Part shown: in pieces, positions 8,207 through 15,605 of the stretch | How positions within the stretch are numbered: the first letter of the stretch is position 1 | Layout of the letters: each line of letters opens with the position of its first letter | From: an uncultured Lachnospiraceae bacterium | GTDB lineage: Bacteria > Bacillota > Clostridia > Lachnospirales > Lachnospiraceae | Reading direction: 5' to 3' | NCBI GenBank assembly: GCA_902793995.1 | Contig: CADBFP010000002.1 | Span: 1-43,207 of the forward strand | DNA: 43,207 nt | Notes under the pieces: model-generated | The model's input: the letters and a program-made list of their open reading frames with translations, nothing else | Database searches by the model: none | What the model was told of the DNA's origin: nothing | Translations under genes and position numbers: made by a program

Positions 8207-8228
8207 AAAAGGACGGACACTGCCGCCC
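8205..8228 (-). terminator. Rho-independent terminator of the 8247-9971 gene
   Basis: On the minus strand GGGCGG (8228-8223) pairs with CCGTCC (8216-8211) around a 6-base loop and is followed by TTTTTT (8210-8205). It abuts the stop codon of the convergent hydrogenase gene. Confidence 0.65.
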
Positions 8229-8246
8229 TGTCAAATCCGATTTGTT

Positions 8247-9971
8247 TCAAGCCGCCGGGGATTCCTCCGGCGGTTTTGTTTCGCTCTCTCCTTCCGTTTT
8301 GGAAGGGGGCTCCGCGCTCTCCGGGCTTGTTTCAGAGGATGGCGCTGCCGGGGCCTCCGTGTTGGCCGGAGTCTCTGTATCGGCCGGAGTCTCTGTGGAA
8401 GCAGGGGCTTCCGTAGCAGCTGCCTCCGTGGCCGGGGCCTCCGTAGCAGGCGCCTCCGTAAGAGCCGGTTCGGAAGCCGCAGAAGCTTCCGTAGAAGCCG
8501 CTTCCGTCTCCGTACTCTCTGCTTCCGAAGGGATTTCGGATCCGGAGGACTCGCTTTCTGCATCCGTCGCAGCCTCCGGGGTGGCAGGAGCTTCCGTGGC
8601 AGGAGCTTCCGTGGCAGGAGCTTCCGTGGCAGGAGCTTCCGTGGCAGGAGGCGGCGTAGTGGGCGCCGCCGTAGCAGGCACCGATGTGGCAGGAGGAGCC
8701 GTAGGCTGAGGCTGTGTAGGCTGTGGTGTTTCGCCTCCGCTGTTTTGATCCAGCCTCAGGAAGCTATACCCCTGGCTTCTGGCATAAGCGGCAAAATCCG
8801 GCAGTGCCTGAATATTGCAGGGCGTTACATGCAGATAATAGATGGCCCCGGGCCTTAAGCCCCCTTTTAATCGTTCCAGCGCAGCCCCTTTGCCGGGCTG
8901 ATTGTTTAAGTCATAATCCGCATAATTAAAGGAAAACATGACCGTAGTCAGGCCGAAGCGCTGAGCCAGCACCATATCCCGTTCCGTAATCGAGCCGTAG
9001 GCCGGACGATAATACTGCAGCGACACCCCTAAGGCATCTCTGAACAGCCGCTGGCTCAGGACAAAATCATTGATCAGCTCCACATCCGAAAGCTCATGGG
9101 TATATAAATGCCGATAACTGTGGGATCCCAGAATATGCCCCCGGTTTAAGATTGACCGGGCCATGTCCGGGCGGCGGGACAGGTAAGTGCCGGTAATAAA
9201 GAAACAGCTGCGGATTCCCAGGGATGCCAGGGTATCCATCATCTGTTTGGTATAACCGTTTTCATAATCCATACAAAAAGTCAGGTAGATGACTTTTTCC
9301 GACGCATTTTTGGTATAGTATCCGCCGTATTTCATGGCAAGAGAAGGGGAGGCCTCTCCTCTTCCGGCCCAGGAAGGCACCGGCAAATAGGCGTCATAGT
9401 TTACCCCTTCCAAACGCTGCCCTGTCAGTCCGGGAGAAGGCAGGGGCGTAACCGGCGGCAACGCTTCCGGGGTGGGCCGGGCCTCCGGATCATTCTCTCC
9501 GCTTTTTCCCTCCGCTTTGCTCTCCCCGGAAGCCGCTTCAGTATTTTCAGTATTCTCTCCGGTCACATCCTCGCCGCTTTTGGTTGAGCTTCCCCCTCTA
9601 TGATCGGCCAAAGAATCTCTAAGGTCGCGCTGTCCCTCTTCTGCCAATGCTCCCGGGATGATCTCTTTGTTCTTCCTGGCTGCCGGATGAACCGCTTTTG
9701 TATCCTTTTGACTCTCCTCTGAATAATCCGTGATAGAGGGAAGGGTTTGAGATTCTGTTTGCCCCTCCTCCGCCTGGGCATCTATAGACTGCGGCTGCTC
9801 TGTAAAAGGAAGGGTTGCCTCTGCGGAACCGGTTAATTCCTGCGTTAAAGCAGCCGAGGAGCTATCTTCTCCCCGGCTATGGCTTTCTTCTATTATGACA
9901 GGTTTTTGTCCGCATCCTTCCAGCATAAACAGCAGGAGCAGCCCCCCTATTAAAAGCTTGATTATCCTCAT
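8247..9971 (-). CDS. Lipoprotein-like polysaccharide deacetylase homologue, altered active site
   Basis: A 574-residue exported protein of the NodB/PdaA polysaccharide deacetylase family. A hydrophobic signal segment ends in LEGC with Cys20, a plausible although imperfect lipobox. Residues 21-185 are low-complexity and rich in Glu/Ser/Thr. The NodB fold spans about 225-408. HSYRH (284-288), RPAYGS and LHVTP correspond to the usual metal and groove motifs. The first motif, normally TFDxG, reads TFCMDYENG (231-239), so the catalytic/metal aspartate position is Cys233 with Asp two residues later. The domain is either inactive or uses a shifted residue. The tail (411-574) is Pro/Ala/Thr/Glu-rich with EAPAT repeats, probably a wall-spanning linker. 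It lies 34 bp downstream of a second deacetylase with intact motifs. The ribosome site is weak. Confidence 0.85.
   Translation of the reverse strand: MRIIKLLIGGLLLLFMLEGCGQKPVIIEESHSRGEDSSSAALTQELTGSAEATLPFTEQPQSIDAQAEEGQTESQTLPSITDYSEESQKDTKAVHPAARKNKEIIPGALAEEGQRDLRDSLADHRGGSSTKSGEDVTGENTENTEAASGESKAEGKSGENDPEARPTPEALPPVTPLPSPGLTGQRLEGVNYDAYLPVPSWAGRGEASPSLAMKYGGYYTKNASEKVIYLTFCMDYENGYTKQMMDTLASLGIRSCFFITGTYLSRRPDMARSILNRGHILGSHSYRHLYTHELSDVELINDFVLSQRLFRDALGVSLQYYRPAYGSITERDMVLAQRFGLTTVMFSFNYADYDLNNQPGKGAALERLKGGLRPGAIYYLHVTPCNIQALPDFAAYARSQGYSFLRLDQNSGGETPQPTQPQPTAPPATSVPATAAPTTPPPATEAPATEAPATEAPATEAPATPEAATDAESESSGSEIPSEAESTETEAASTEASAASEPALTEAPATEAPATEAAATEAPASTETPADTETPANTEAPAAPSSETSPESAEPPSKTEGESETKPPEESPAA
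8252..8281 (+). terminator. Terminator of the trxB-hydrogenase unit
   Basis: CCGCCGG (8252-8258) pairs with CCGGCGG (8267-8273), followed by TTTTGTTT. It lies inside the last codons of the convergent minus-strand deacetylase gene, so it also encodes part of that protein's C-terminus. Confidence 0.75.
8581..8650. repeat. 15-bp tandem repeat encoding EAPAT
   Basis: Four perfect copies of GTGGCAGGAGCTTCC occupy 8581-8640 and a partial fifth follows to 8650. In the minus-strand gene each copy encodes the pentapeptide Glu-Ala-Pro-Ala-Thr. Degenerate copies continue on both sides (about 8340-8700). The perfect identity implies recent slippage or recombination and possible length variation between strains. 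Confidence 0.95.
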
Positions 9972-10005
9972 CTTTATGGCTTTCCCGCCGGAATATCCCC
10001 GGCTT

Positions 10006-11247
10006 CTACTGATCTATCCGGCGGATCTCGTATCCTGCGCCGCGCATATAATCAATCAAATCTCCCAGCATGGCCGCATTGGTGGAGCTGACCGCATGCA
10101 GCAGATAAACGGAGCCGTCATGCAAGCCCACCTTGGCTTTTTCCAGAGCCTGTGATACTTCCATCTGATTCTGGGTATCATAGTCCCCATAGGCATAACT
10201 CCAGAAAACCGTGGTGAGACCCATCTTCTCCGCCAGGTACAAATCCCGTTCCGAGGAAGACCCCTGAGGCGGCCGGTAAAAACGGATCTGATACTCCAGG
10301 CCCAGCATGTTGTTGACCTTGATCTGCAGATTGTTCAGCTCGTCGATAAACTCTTCATCGGATTTAGTGGGCATCACCGGATGGTGATCCGTGTGGGATC
10401 CGATGATATGCCCTTCATTATACATCCGCTGCAGCAGTTCCTTATTCTTGGCATCATTCACGAAATCCCCGGCAATAAAGAACACGGCCTTTACATTCTT
10501 ATCCCGCAGCGTATCCAAAATGGAAGCGGTAAAGCCGTACTCATAACCGCAGTCAAAGGTTAGATATGTCACCTTCTGGTCCTCATTTTTGCGGTAAATA
10601 GCGTGGTACTTGTCAATTAAGGCCAGGGTGGCAGCACTGCGGTCGTATCCTTTTTCCACCTCTCCTGTTTCCAGATTCCGGGTCCGCTTGCCGAACCACC
10701 AGCTGCCGCCGGCATCGCTGGCATTGATATCGTCAAAGAAGTTTCGGCTGATTCCCTCCGGTACCGGCAAAACTTCCGCAGCGGTGTACAGATGGTAGCC
10801 CGTGGCTGCTCCGGGATTTGCGGCTGTGGTGGTTTCCGGCGGGGCCGTGGTGACAGGCTCCGTTACCGCCGGTGTGGAGGCAAGAGGCTCTGTAGAAACG
10901 GCGGAACTTCCTGCCGCTTCAGAGGAAGCCGCCGGGGTCGTCTGGGTCTGACCCGGGCTCGTCTGCGCCGGAGTTGTCTGCACAGGGGTCGTCTGCGCCG
11001 CCGTAGTGGTCCGGGCAGCTGTCGTGGCCGCCGTCTCTGTCGTGGTGGCAGCCACCGTAGTGGTCTCCTTTTTATCGCCGCCGCCCCATTTGCCTATGGC
11101 GTGCTTCACCGTAAAAAACAAGGCACCGGCTATCAAAAGCACCAGCAAAGCCAAGGGCAGCGCCAGCCAGGCTTTTTGCCTGGGGGTGCGTTTCCGGCTT
11201 CGGCTGGAAGTCTGAAACGGATTCTTTTTTTTATGATCTTTGTCCAT
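10006..11247 (-). CDS. Membrane-anchored polysaccharide deacetylase (PdaA-like)
   Basis: A 413-residue protein with a basic cytoplasmic N-terminus, one transmembrane anchor (about residues 27-47) and an extracellular Thr/Ala/Pro-rich linker (60-148). A NodB deacetylase domain covers about 225-413. All catalytic motifs are visible: TFDCGYEYG with D232, HTDHHP (285-290), RPPQGSSSERD and LLHAVS. The TFDxGYE form and the SSSERD motif resemble Bacillus PdaA, which N-deacetylates muramic acid and allows delta-lactam formation in spore cortex. A peptidoglycan GlcNAc or MurNAc deacetylase role is therefore likely, but the substrate cannot be decided from sequence. It starts 34 bp upstream of the altered-motif homologue and is probably co-transcribed with it. 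A promoter is visible at 11291-11319. Confidence 0.92.
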   Translation of the reverse strand: MDKDHKKKNPFQTSSRSRKRTPRQKAWLALPLALLVLLIAGALFFTVKHAIGKWGGGDKKETTTVAATTTETAATTAARTTTAAQTTPVQTTPAQTSPGQTQTTPAASSEAAGSSAVSTEPLASTPAVTEPVTTAPPETTTAANPGAATGYHLYTAAEVLPVPEGISRNFFDDINASDAGGSWWFGKRTRNLETGEVEKGYDRSAATLALIDKYHAIYRKNEDQKVTYLTFDCGYEYGFTASILDTLRDKNVKAVFFIAGDFVNDAKNKELLQRMYNEGHIIGSHTDHHPVMPTKSDEEFIDELNNLQIKVNNMLGLEYQIRFYRPPQGSSSERDLYLAEKMGLTTVFWSYAYGDYDTQNQMEVSQALEKAKVGLHDGSVYLLHAVSSTNAAMLGDLIDYMRGAGYEIRRIDQ

Positions 11248-11290
11248 AAATTGCTCCTATCAAGCTTTGTTTTGGAAAAAAGCATTATTA

Positions 11291-11319
11291 ACTGTATCAT
11301 ATTTTGCCCGGTAAAGCAA
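11291..11319 (-). promoter_or_regulatory. Candidate promoter of the deacetylase pair
   Basis: Minus-strand TTGCTT (11314-11319), a 17-base spacer and an extended -10, TGATACAGT, whose hexamer TACAGT occupies 11291-11296. The hexamers are only moderate matches, but spacing and TGn are good. Confidence 0.5.
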
Positions 11320-11325
11320 GAAAAA

Positions 11326-12723
11326 CTACTCCGTCACAATCGTATTGGCCCATTTTCCCTGCTTTACAAACCAAAGCCCCACCAGGGCTTTTACTATCAT
11401 AAATGACTGAATCAAGGCATAAAAAGGCACAATGGGGAAGTTCGTAAAACGGCTGATAATAAAGGCCGCGCTGGCCTGAAGCCCCCACAGAAGGCCGCTG
11501 TCCGTCAGCATGGTAATCAAGGTTTTGCCCCCCGCCCGGACCATAAAATAGCTGCCGTTCAAAAGCCCCTCCAAGGGGAAGAAACAAGCGCAGATCATCA
11601 TCAGAGAAGTGGCCAGCTGCCTCACATCCGCGGTGGTGTTATAAAGCAGGGGGATGAAAGAGGCGGCCGCCAAATATACCAGGCCGATGCCCAGGCCCAG
11701 CAGGAAACAGAACACCAGCAGCCGTCGGGCGTCCTCTTTGGCCTCCTCGATTCTTCCTGCTCCCAGCTGCTGCCCGATGATGATCCCCACCGCCGCTCCG
11801 GCGGAAATAAAGCCCACGGCAAACACATCAAAAAATGTATTGCTGATGGTGCAGGCCGCCACCACATTGAGGCCCCGGGTGGAATAGCATTGCTCCAGGA
11901 AGGCGATGCCGCCGGCCCATAGGGTTTCATTGACCATCAGGGGCAGTCCCTTTTTCAAAATGCTGATGCTTAATGAAGCCGGCACCTTTAGGCTCCTGAA
12001 AGCCCCTTCGATAAAGGGATTCAGCTTCTTATGCCGCATGGTCCAGCCTGCCACCACCGCCAACTCCACAAAGCGAGAGCTTACGGTGGCCACTGCCGCC
12101 CCTATGACCCCCAGCCGGGGGGCGCCGAAATGTCCGAATATCAGGACATAATTCAAAAACAAATTGACCAAAACCGCTATGATTCCGGCCACCATAGGGG
12201 GAACCCCCTTATCCGTTTCCCGTAAGGTGCTGGAATAGGACTGCGTCATGGCATGGGGAATCAGCCCGATTAATATCACCCGCATATAATCATAAGCAAA
12301 ATCCAGGATGCGGGCCGCCTCCGCCGGGTCGCCCTCTCCTTTCAGATACAGAGACAGCAGAAATCGCCCAGCCAGCAAAAACAAGAGGATGGCCAGCAGG
12401 GTCAGCCCCACGCTGATAAGCAATTTAAAGCGGAAAGTATAGCGGATGCCTTCATGATCCTTCTTGCCGAAATACTGGGCCGTAAAAATGCCGGCGCCGG
12501 AAACCGCCCCGAAAATGCTGAGGTTATACACAAAAACCAGAAGGTTGGCTACGGATACGGCGGACATTTCCGCTGTGCCCAGCCGTCCTACCATCAAATT
12601 GTCCAGCATGCTGACAAAATTGGTGATGGCATTCTGAATCATAATGGGCAGCATCACCAAAAAAACATGTTTGTAAAATTGTTTATCTCCAAAGTACTTC
12701 CTGCTAAAACCACTCTGAATCAT
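11326..12723 (-). CDS. MATE family efflux transporter
   Basis: A 465-residue polytopic membrane protein with about 12 predicted transmembrane segments in two homologous halves, as in the multidrug and toxin extrusion (MATE/NorM-like) family. Typical features are the opening IMIQNAITNFVSMLDNLMVG with MLDNLMVGRLG, the SVANLLVFVYNL segment, and the second-half WAGG...GLNVVAA...GAAVGIIIGQQLGAG region. The family exports cationic drugs or metabolites in exchange for Na+ or H+; the substrate here is unknown. The ATG at 12723 follows GGAAGGA. It is a separate unit from the deacetylases, with its own promoter (12773-12802). Confidence 0.93.
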   Translation of the reverse strand: MIQSGFSRKYFGDKQFYKHVFLVMLPIMIQNAITNFVSMLDNLMVGRLGTAEMSAVSVANLLVFVYNLSIFGAVSGAGIFTAQYFGKKDHEGIRYTFRFKLLISVGLTLLAILLFLLAGRFLLSLYLKGEGDPAEAARILDFAYDYMRVILIGLIPHAMTQSYSSTLRETDKGVPPMVAGIIAVLVNLFLNYVLIFGHFGAPRLGVIGAAVATVSSRFVELAVVAGWTMRHKKLNPFIEGAFRSLKVPASLSISILKKGLPLMVNETLWAGGIAFLEQCYSTRGLNVVAACTISNTFFDVFAVGFISAGAAVGIIIGQQLGAGRIEEAKEDARRLLVFCFLLGLGIGLVYLAAASFIPLLYNTTADVRQLATSLMMICACFFPLEGLLNGSYFMVRAGGKTLITMLTDSGLLWGLQASAAFIISRFTNFPIVPFYALIQSFMIVKALVGLWFVKQGKWANTIVTE

Positions 12724-12772
12724 AAATCCTTCCCTACGGGCGCCCTTTCTGACCTTTTATTTGTCCCGGGGT

Positions 12773-12802
12773 ATAATAGCACGGGGGGAGGGGCTAAGGC
12801 AA
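12773..12802 (-). promoter_or_regulatory. Promoter of the MATE gene
   Basis: Minus-strand TTGCCT (12797-12802), an 18-base spacer ending in TGC, and TATTAT (12773-12778). A heptameric repeat lies just upstream, the same arrangement as at the P-type ATPase promoter (38903-38932). Confidence 0.7.
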
Positions 12803-12816
12803 GAGATTCCGGGAAG

Positions 12817-12851
12817 GGAGTAGGCAGTAGGTAGTAGGGATGAGGGGTGAG
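12817..12851. repeat. Heptameric tandem repeat (nnnGTAG type)
   Basis: Five contiguous 7-base units: GGAGTAG, GCAGTAG, GTAGTAG, GGATGAG, GGGTGAG. On the minus strand they read as CTACNNN units. Related arrays occur at 35068-35116 and 38868-38898. Confidence 0.8.
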
Positions 12852-12883
12852 GGCTTTGCAGAATTTCCGGGTGTAAATCTTCG

Positions 12884-12912
12884 TTGAAAAAAAAAGGCGC
12901 TTCCTCTATAAT
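12884..12912 (+). promoter_or_regulatory. Promoter of psuG
   Basis: TTGAAA (12884-12889), a 17-base spacer and perfect TATAAT (12907-12912). The leader is short and the ribosome site AAGGAG is at 12931-12936. Confidence 0.85.
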
Positions 12913-12942
12913 GTCTTTATAATACACTTCAAGGAGCCTTTT

Positions 12943-13863
12943 ATGAATTCGTATTTAGATATTAAACCCGAGGTGGCTCAGGCCCTTCAGGAGCATCGCC
13001 CGGTGGTGGCGTTGGAATCCACCATCATTTCCCACGGTATGCCCTATCCGCAGAATGTGGAAACCGCTCTGAAGGTGGAAGCGGCTGTCCGGGAAGAGGG
13101 AGCCGTTCCTGCCACCATCGCCATCATCGGCGGGCGGTTGAAGGCCGGCCTCAGCGAGGAAGAAATTGAATACTTCGGCCAGAAAGGCCGGGCCATCGCC
13201 AAGGCCTCCCGCCGGGATTTGGGCATGCTCTGCGCCCGGGGGCTGGACGGGGCCACCACGGTGACCACCACTATGATGATTGCCCATCTGGCGGGCATCC
13301 GGATTTTTGCCACCGGCGGCATCGGAGGCGTGCACCGGGGAGCCGAAACCACCATGGATATCTCTGCGGATCTGGAGGAATTGGGCCATACCCCGGTGAT
13401 GGTGGTCTGCGCCGGCGCCAAAAGCATCCTGGATCTGGGTCTCACTCTGGAATACCTGGAAACCAAGGGAGTGCCCGTGCTTGGTTACCAGACCTGGGAA
13501 CTGCCTGCCTTTTATGTCCGCAGCAGCGGCTTTGCGGTGGACTATCGGGTGGATGATCCCGCGGAGCTGGCCGCCGCCCTCCATGTGCACCACAAGCTGG
13601 GGCTTTCCGGCGGTATGCTGGTGACCAATCCCATCCCCGAAGAGTATGCCATGCCGAAACATGTGATAGACGAGGCTATCGAGCAGGCCCTCAGGGAGTG
13701 CCGGGAGCGGGGCATCCATGGCAAGGAAACCACGCCTTTCCTTCTGGCCCGGGTCTCGGAACTGACAGGCGGGGAAAGCCTGGCTTCCAATATCCAGCTG
13801 GTCTTAAACAACGCCCGGCTGGCCGCCCGCACCGCCGTAGCCTACGAGGGATTAAATCGCTGA
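12943..13863 (+). CDS. psuG: Pseudouridine-5'-phosphate glycosidase
   Basis: A 306-residue enzyme of the PsuG/IndA (YeiN) family that reversibly cleaves pseudouridine 5'-phosphate to uracil and ribose 5-phosphate. Diagnostic stretches are ALESTIISHGMPYPQN (about 23-38), GLDGATTVTTTM, the glycine-rich IFATGGIGGVHRG and CAGAKSILDLGLTLE. The lysine in CAGAKS (K160) corresponds to the catalytic Schiff-base lysine of E. coli PsuG. The length is typical. The usual partner, pseudouridine kinase PsuK, is not adjacent. It stands alone with its own promoter and terminator. Confidence 0.96.
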   Translation: MNSYLDIKPEVAQALQEHRPVVALESTIISHGMPYPQNVETALKVEAAVREEGAVPATIAIIGGRLKAGLSEEEIEYFGQKGRAIAKASRRDLGMLCARGLDGATTVTTTMMIAHLAGIRIFATGGIGGVHRGAETTMDISADLEELGHTPVMVVCAGAKSILDLGLTLEYLETKGVPVLGYQTWELPAFYVRSSGFAVDYRVDDPAELAAALHVHHKLGLSGGMLVTNPIPEEYAMPKHVIDEAIEQALRECRERGIHGKETTPFLLARVSELTGGESLASNIQLVLNNARLAARTAVAYEGLNR

Positions 13864-13869
13864 AGAATT

Positions 13870-13933
13870 CCCTGAACCTATATCATACCAAGCCAGTAAG
13901 ATGATAGGTTCAGGGCATATTTGTCCGTTTTTT
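13870..13933 (+). terminator. Terminator after psuG, followed by a direct repeat
   Basis: A long stem-loop pairs 13870-13886 with 13901-13915 (ATGATAGGTTCAGGG), with a two-base bulge, and is followed by TTTTTT at 13928-13933. The tail sequence TGTCCGTTTTTTCTCG (13922-13937) recurs exactly at 13955-13970, a 33-bp offset, giving a second T-run. Confidence 0.7.
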
Positions 13934-13979
13934 CTCGCTTTAACAGGCTATTTATGTCCGTTTTTTCTCGGATTCGTTA

Positions 13980-14516
13980 TCAATGCCGACCAAACATCTG
14001 GGCCAGCAGGTTATGCTCTCCGCCGAAACGGGCCACCGGGGCGCCGGGCAGCACTTTGTGGTAGGAGGCGGGGAAAAAGCTTTCCCAGGCATACAGGATG
14101 GCCAGGATAAGGGCCGCCGTTACCACTACATTCAGCGCCGCCCCCAGCAGCTGGTTCAGGCCGCCCACCAGGGGCAGGTCGTTTAAGGTCCGGGAAATGC
14201 CCTTCCCCAGGATTTTTACTACCACCGCGATAACCAGGGCCAAAACGATGGCCAGTGCCACCCGCACCACCTGTTTGGTGCTGACCCCCGCCACGGTAAT
14301 CTCCTCGGGACGGATCAGCTCTGTCACTGGATCCACTAAAAGGCCGGAAAGCACCCAGGCGCCTACTACCGCAATGGCCAGGGTGGCGATCCCCACCAGG
14401 GAATATACAAATCCGTTTTTAGCGCCCCGGATGAAGGAAATGAGCAGCCAGATGACTATGGCGGCATCCACTGCCAATCCCACCCAGCTCCAGGTATTCA
14501 GTACCGTAATATCCAT
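13980..14516 (-). CDS. CvpA family membrane protein
   Basis: A 178-residue protein with four likely transmembrane helices (about 11-29, 36-62, 85-103, 125-146), matching the CvpA/colicin V production family. The early FIRGAKNGFVYSLVG motif is typical. Homologues affect envelope function and purine-biosynthesis gene expression in other bacteria, but the molecular role is unclear. The ATG follows AAGGAGG by 7 bases. It lies 24 bp after galM and appears to be the last gene of the asp23-to-cvpA transcript. Confidence 0.85.
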   Translation of the reverse strand: MDITVLNTWSWVGLAVDAAIVIWLLISFIRGAKNGFVYSLVGIATLAIAVVGAWVLSGLLVDPVTELIRPEEITVAGVSTKQVVRVALAIVLALVIAVVVKILGKGISRTLNDLPLVGGLNQLLGAALNVVVTAALILAILYAWESFFPASYHKVLPGAPVARFGGEHNLLAQMFGRH

Positions 14517-14540
14517 TTATTTATCCTCCTTCAAAACCAT

Positions 14541-15605
14541 TCAAAGATATATCATCTGAGCCCGCCTGCCTTTTGCCGCGGCGGCTCCTTCAAAACGGTA
14601 AACCGTTTCCGACTCCCATGCCTCTCCCGGCCGCAGAATGCTTGGGGGAAATCCGGGATGATGCAGCGGATCCGGGAAGGCCTGGGTTTCCAGACAAATA
14701 CCCTGATGCTGCTGATACAGGGCTCCTTCTTTGCCCTTTACATCTTTCAGCAGGCCGCCGGCATACACATTCATTCCCGGCTGATCCGTGTAAACTTCCA
14801 AAGCCAGGCCGCTCTCCTCTTCGGACAAAACCGCCCCCGGCCCTTCGCTCTCTGATAAAACGAAGAAATGATCCAGCCCCTGGGTTGCGGCCAGTTCCGG
14901 CTGGTACAGACAATCCGAAAGGCGCTTCGGCTGGCTGAAATCCAGGGCCGTTCCGCTTAAAGGACAAATCTCTCCCGTGGCCAGCCGATCCCCGTCCACC
15001 GGGATATAGGCGTCTGCCTTGATTTGCAGCTGATGGGATGCCACGGATCCGCTCCCATGCCCCTTTAAGTTAAAATAACTGTGATGGGTAAGGGAAAAAG
15101 GAGTGGGACGGCTGCTTTCCGCCCGGTACTTAAGCCGCAGGGCGTTGCCTTCCAAACGATAGCGGACTTCCGCCTCCACCTGGCCGGGATAGCCCATATC
15201 CCCCTCCGGAGAAACAAGGCGGAACAAGGCCTCCTGAGGACTTAAGACGATAGGCATCCACAAACGGCGGGAAAAGCCCCAGGAGCCGCCATGAAGGTGA
15301 TTAGGGCCTTCATTGGCATCCAGCTTGTATTCTGCTCCGTCCAGGGTAAAGCCGGCCCCCTGTATCCGTCCGGCCACACGGCCTACGGTAGCTCCGAAAT
15401 AGGCACTGCTCTCAAGGTAATCCGCCGGTTCCGCCAGTCCCAGCACCACATCCCGCAGTTCTCCCCGGGCATCCGGCACCAGGAGGCTCCCGAGAGTGGC
15501 GCCCAGGCTGAAAATCCTGGCGCAAAGCCCGCGGCGGTTTTCCAAAAGGATTTCGTACACATCCCCTTCCGGCACCTGGCCGATTCTGCGCATCTGACTA
15601 CTCAT
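14541..15605 (-). CDS. galM: Aldose 1-epimerase (mutarotase)
   Basis: A 354-residue galactose mutarotase that interconverts alpha and beta anomers of galactose or glucose before galactokinase. Conserved elements are NHLHGGSWGF (102-111), the catalytic acid histidine in LTHHSYFNL (H175), and the catalytic base E306 in ICLETQAFPDPLHHPGFP. The length is normal. Its ATG overlaps the galK stop (ATGA, 15602-15605), so the two are translationally coupled. The Leloir pathway is incomplete here: galT and galE are absent from the window. Confidence 0.96.
   Translation of the reverse strand: MSSQMRRIGQVPEGDVYEILLENRRGLCARIFSLGATLGSLLVPDARGELRDVVLGLAEPADYLESSAYFGATVGRVAGRIQGAGFTLDGAEYKLDANEGPNHLHGGSWGFSRRLWMPIVLSPQEALFRLVSPEGDMGYPGQVEAEVRYRLEGNALRLKYRAESSRPTPFSLTHHSYFNLKGHGSGSVASHQLQIKADAYIPVDGDRLATGEICPLSGTALDFSQPKRLSDCLYQPELAATQGLDHFFVLSESEGPGAVLSEEESGLALEVYTDQPGMNVYAGGLLKDVKGKEGALYQQHQGICLETQAFPDPLHHPGFPPSILRPGEAWESETVYRFEGAAAAKGRRAQMIYL

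Noticed and set aside
8581-8650. Possible CRISPR-like array
   Set aside because: Units are 15 bp, directly tandem without spacers, and in frame within a gene.
8034-8858. Plus-strand frames with Arg/Gly or Ser/Val/Ala repeats
   Set aside because: They are products of the 15-bp repeat region of the minus-strand deacetylase read in the wrong strand.
12772-12777. Plus-strand TATAAT opposite the MATE promoter as a second bidirectional promoter
   Set aside because: The plus-strand -35 at the correct distance (CTGACC) is poor, and psuG has its own much better promoter downstream.
12955-13719. Antisense open frame within psuG
   Set aside because: The His/Gly-rich translation and full overlap with a clear enzyme gene mark it as a shadow.
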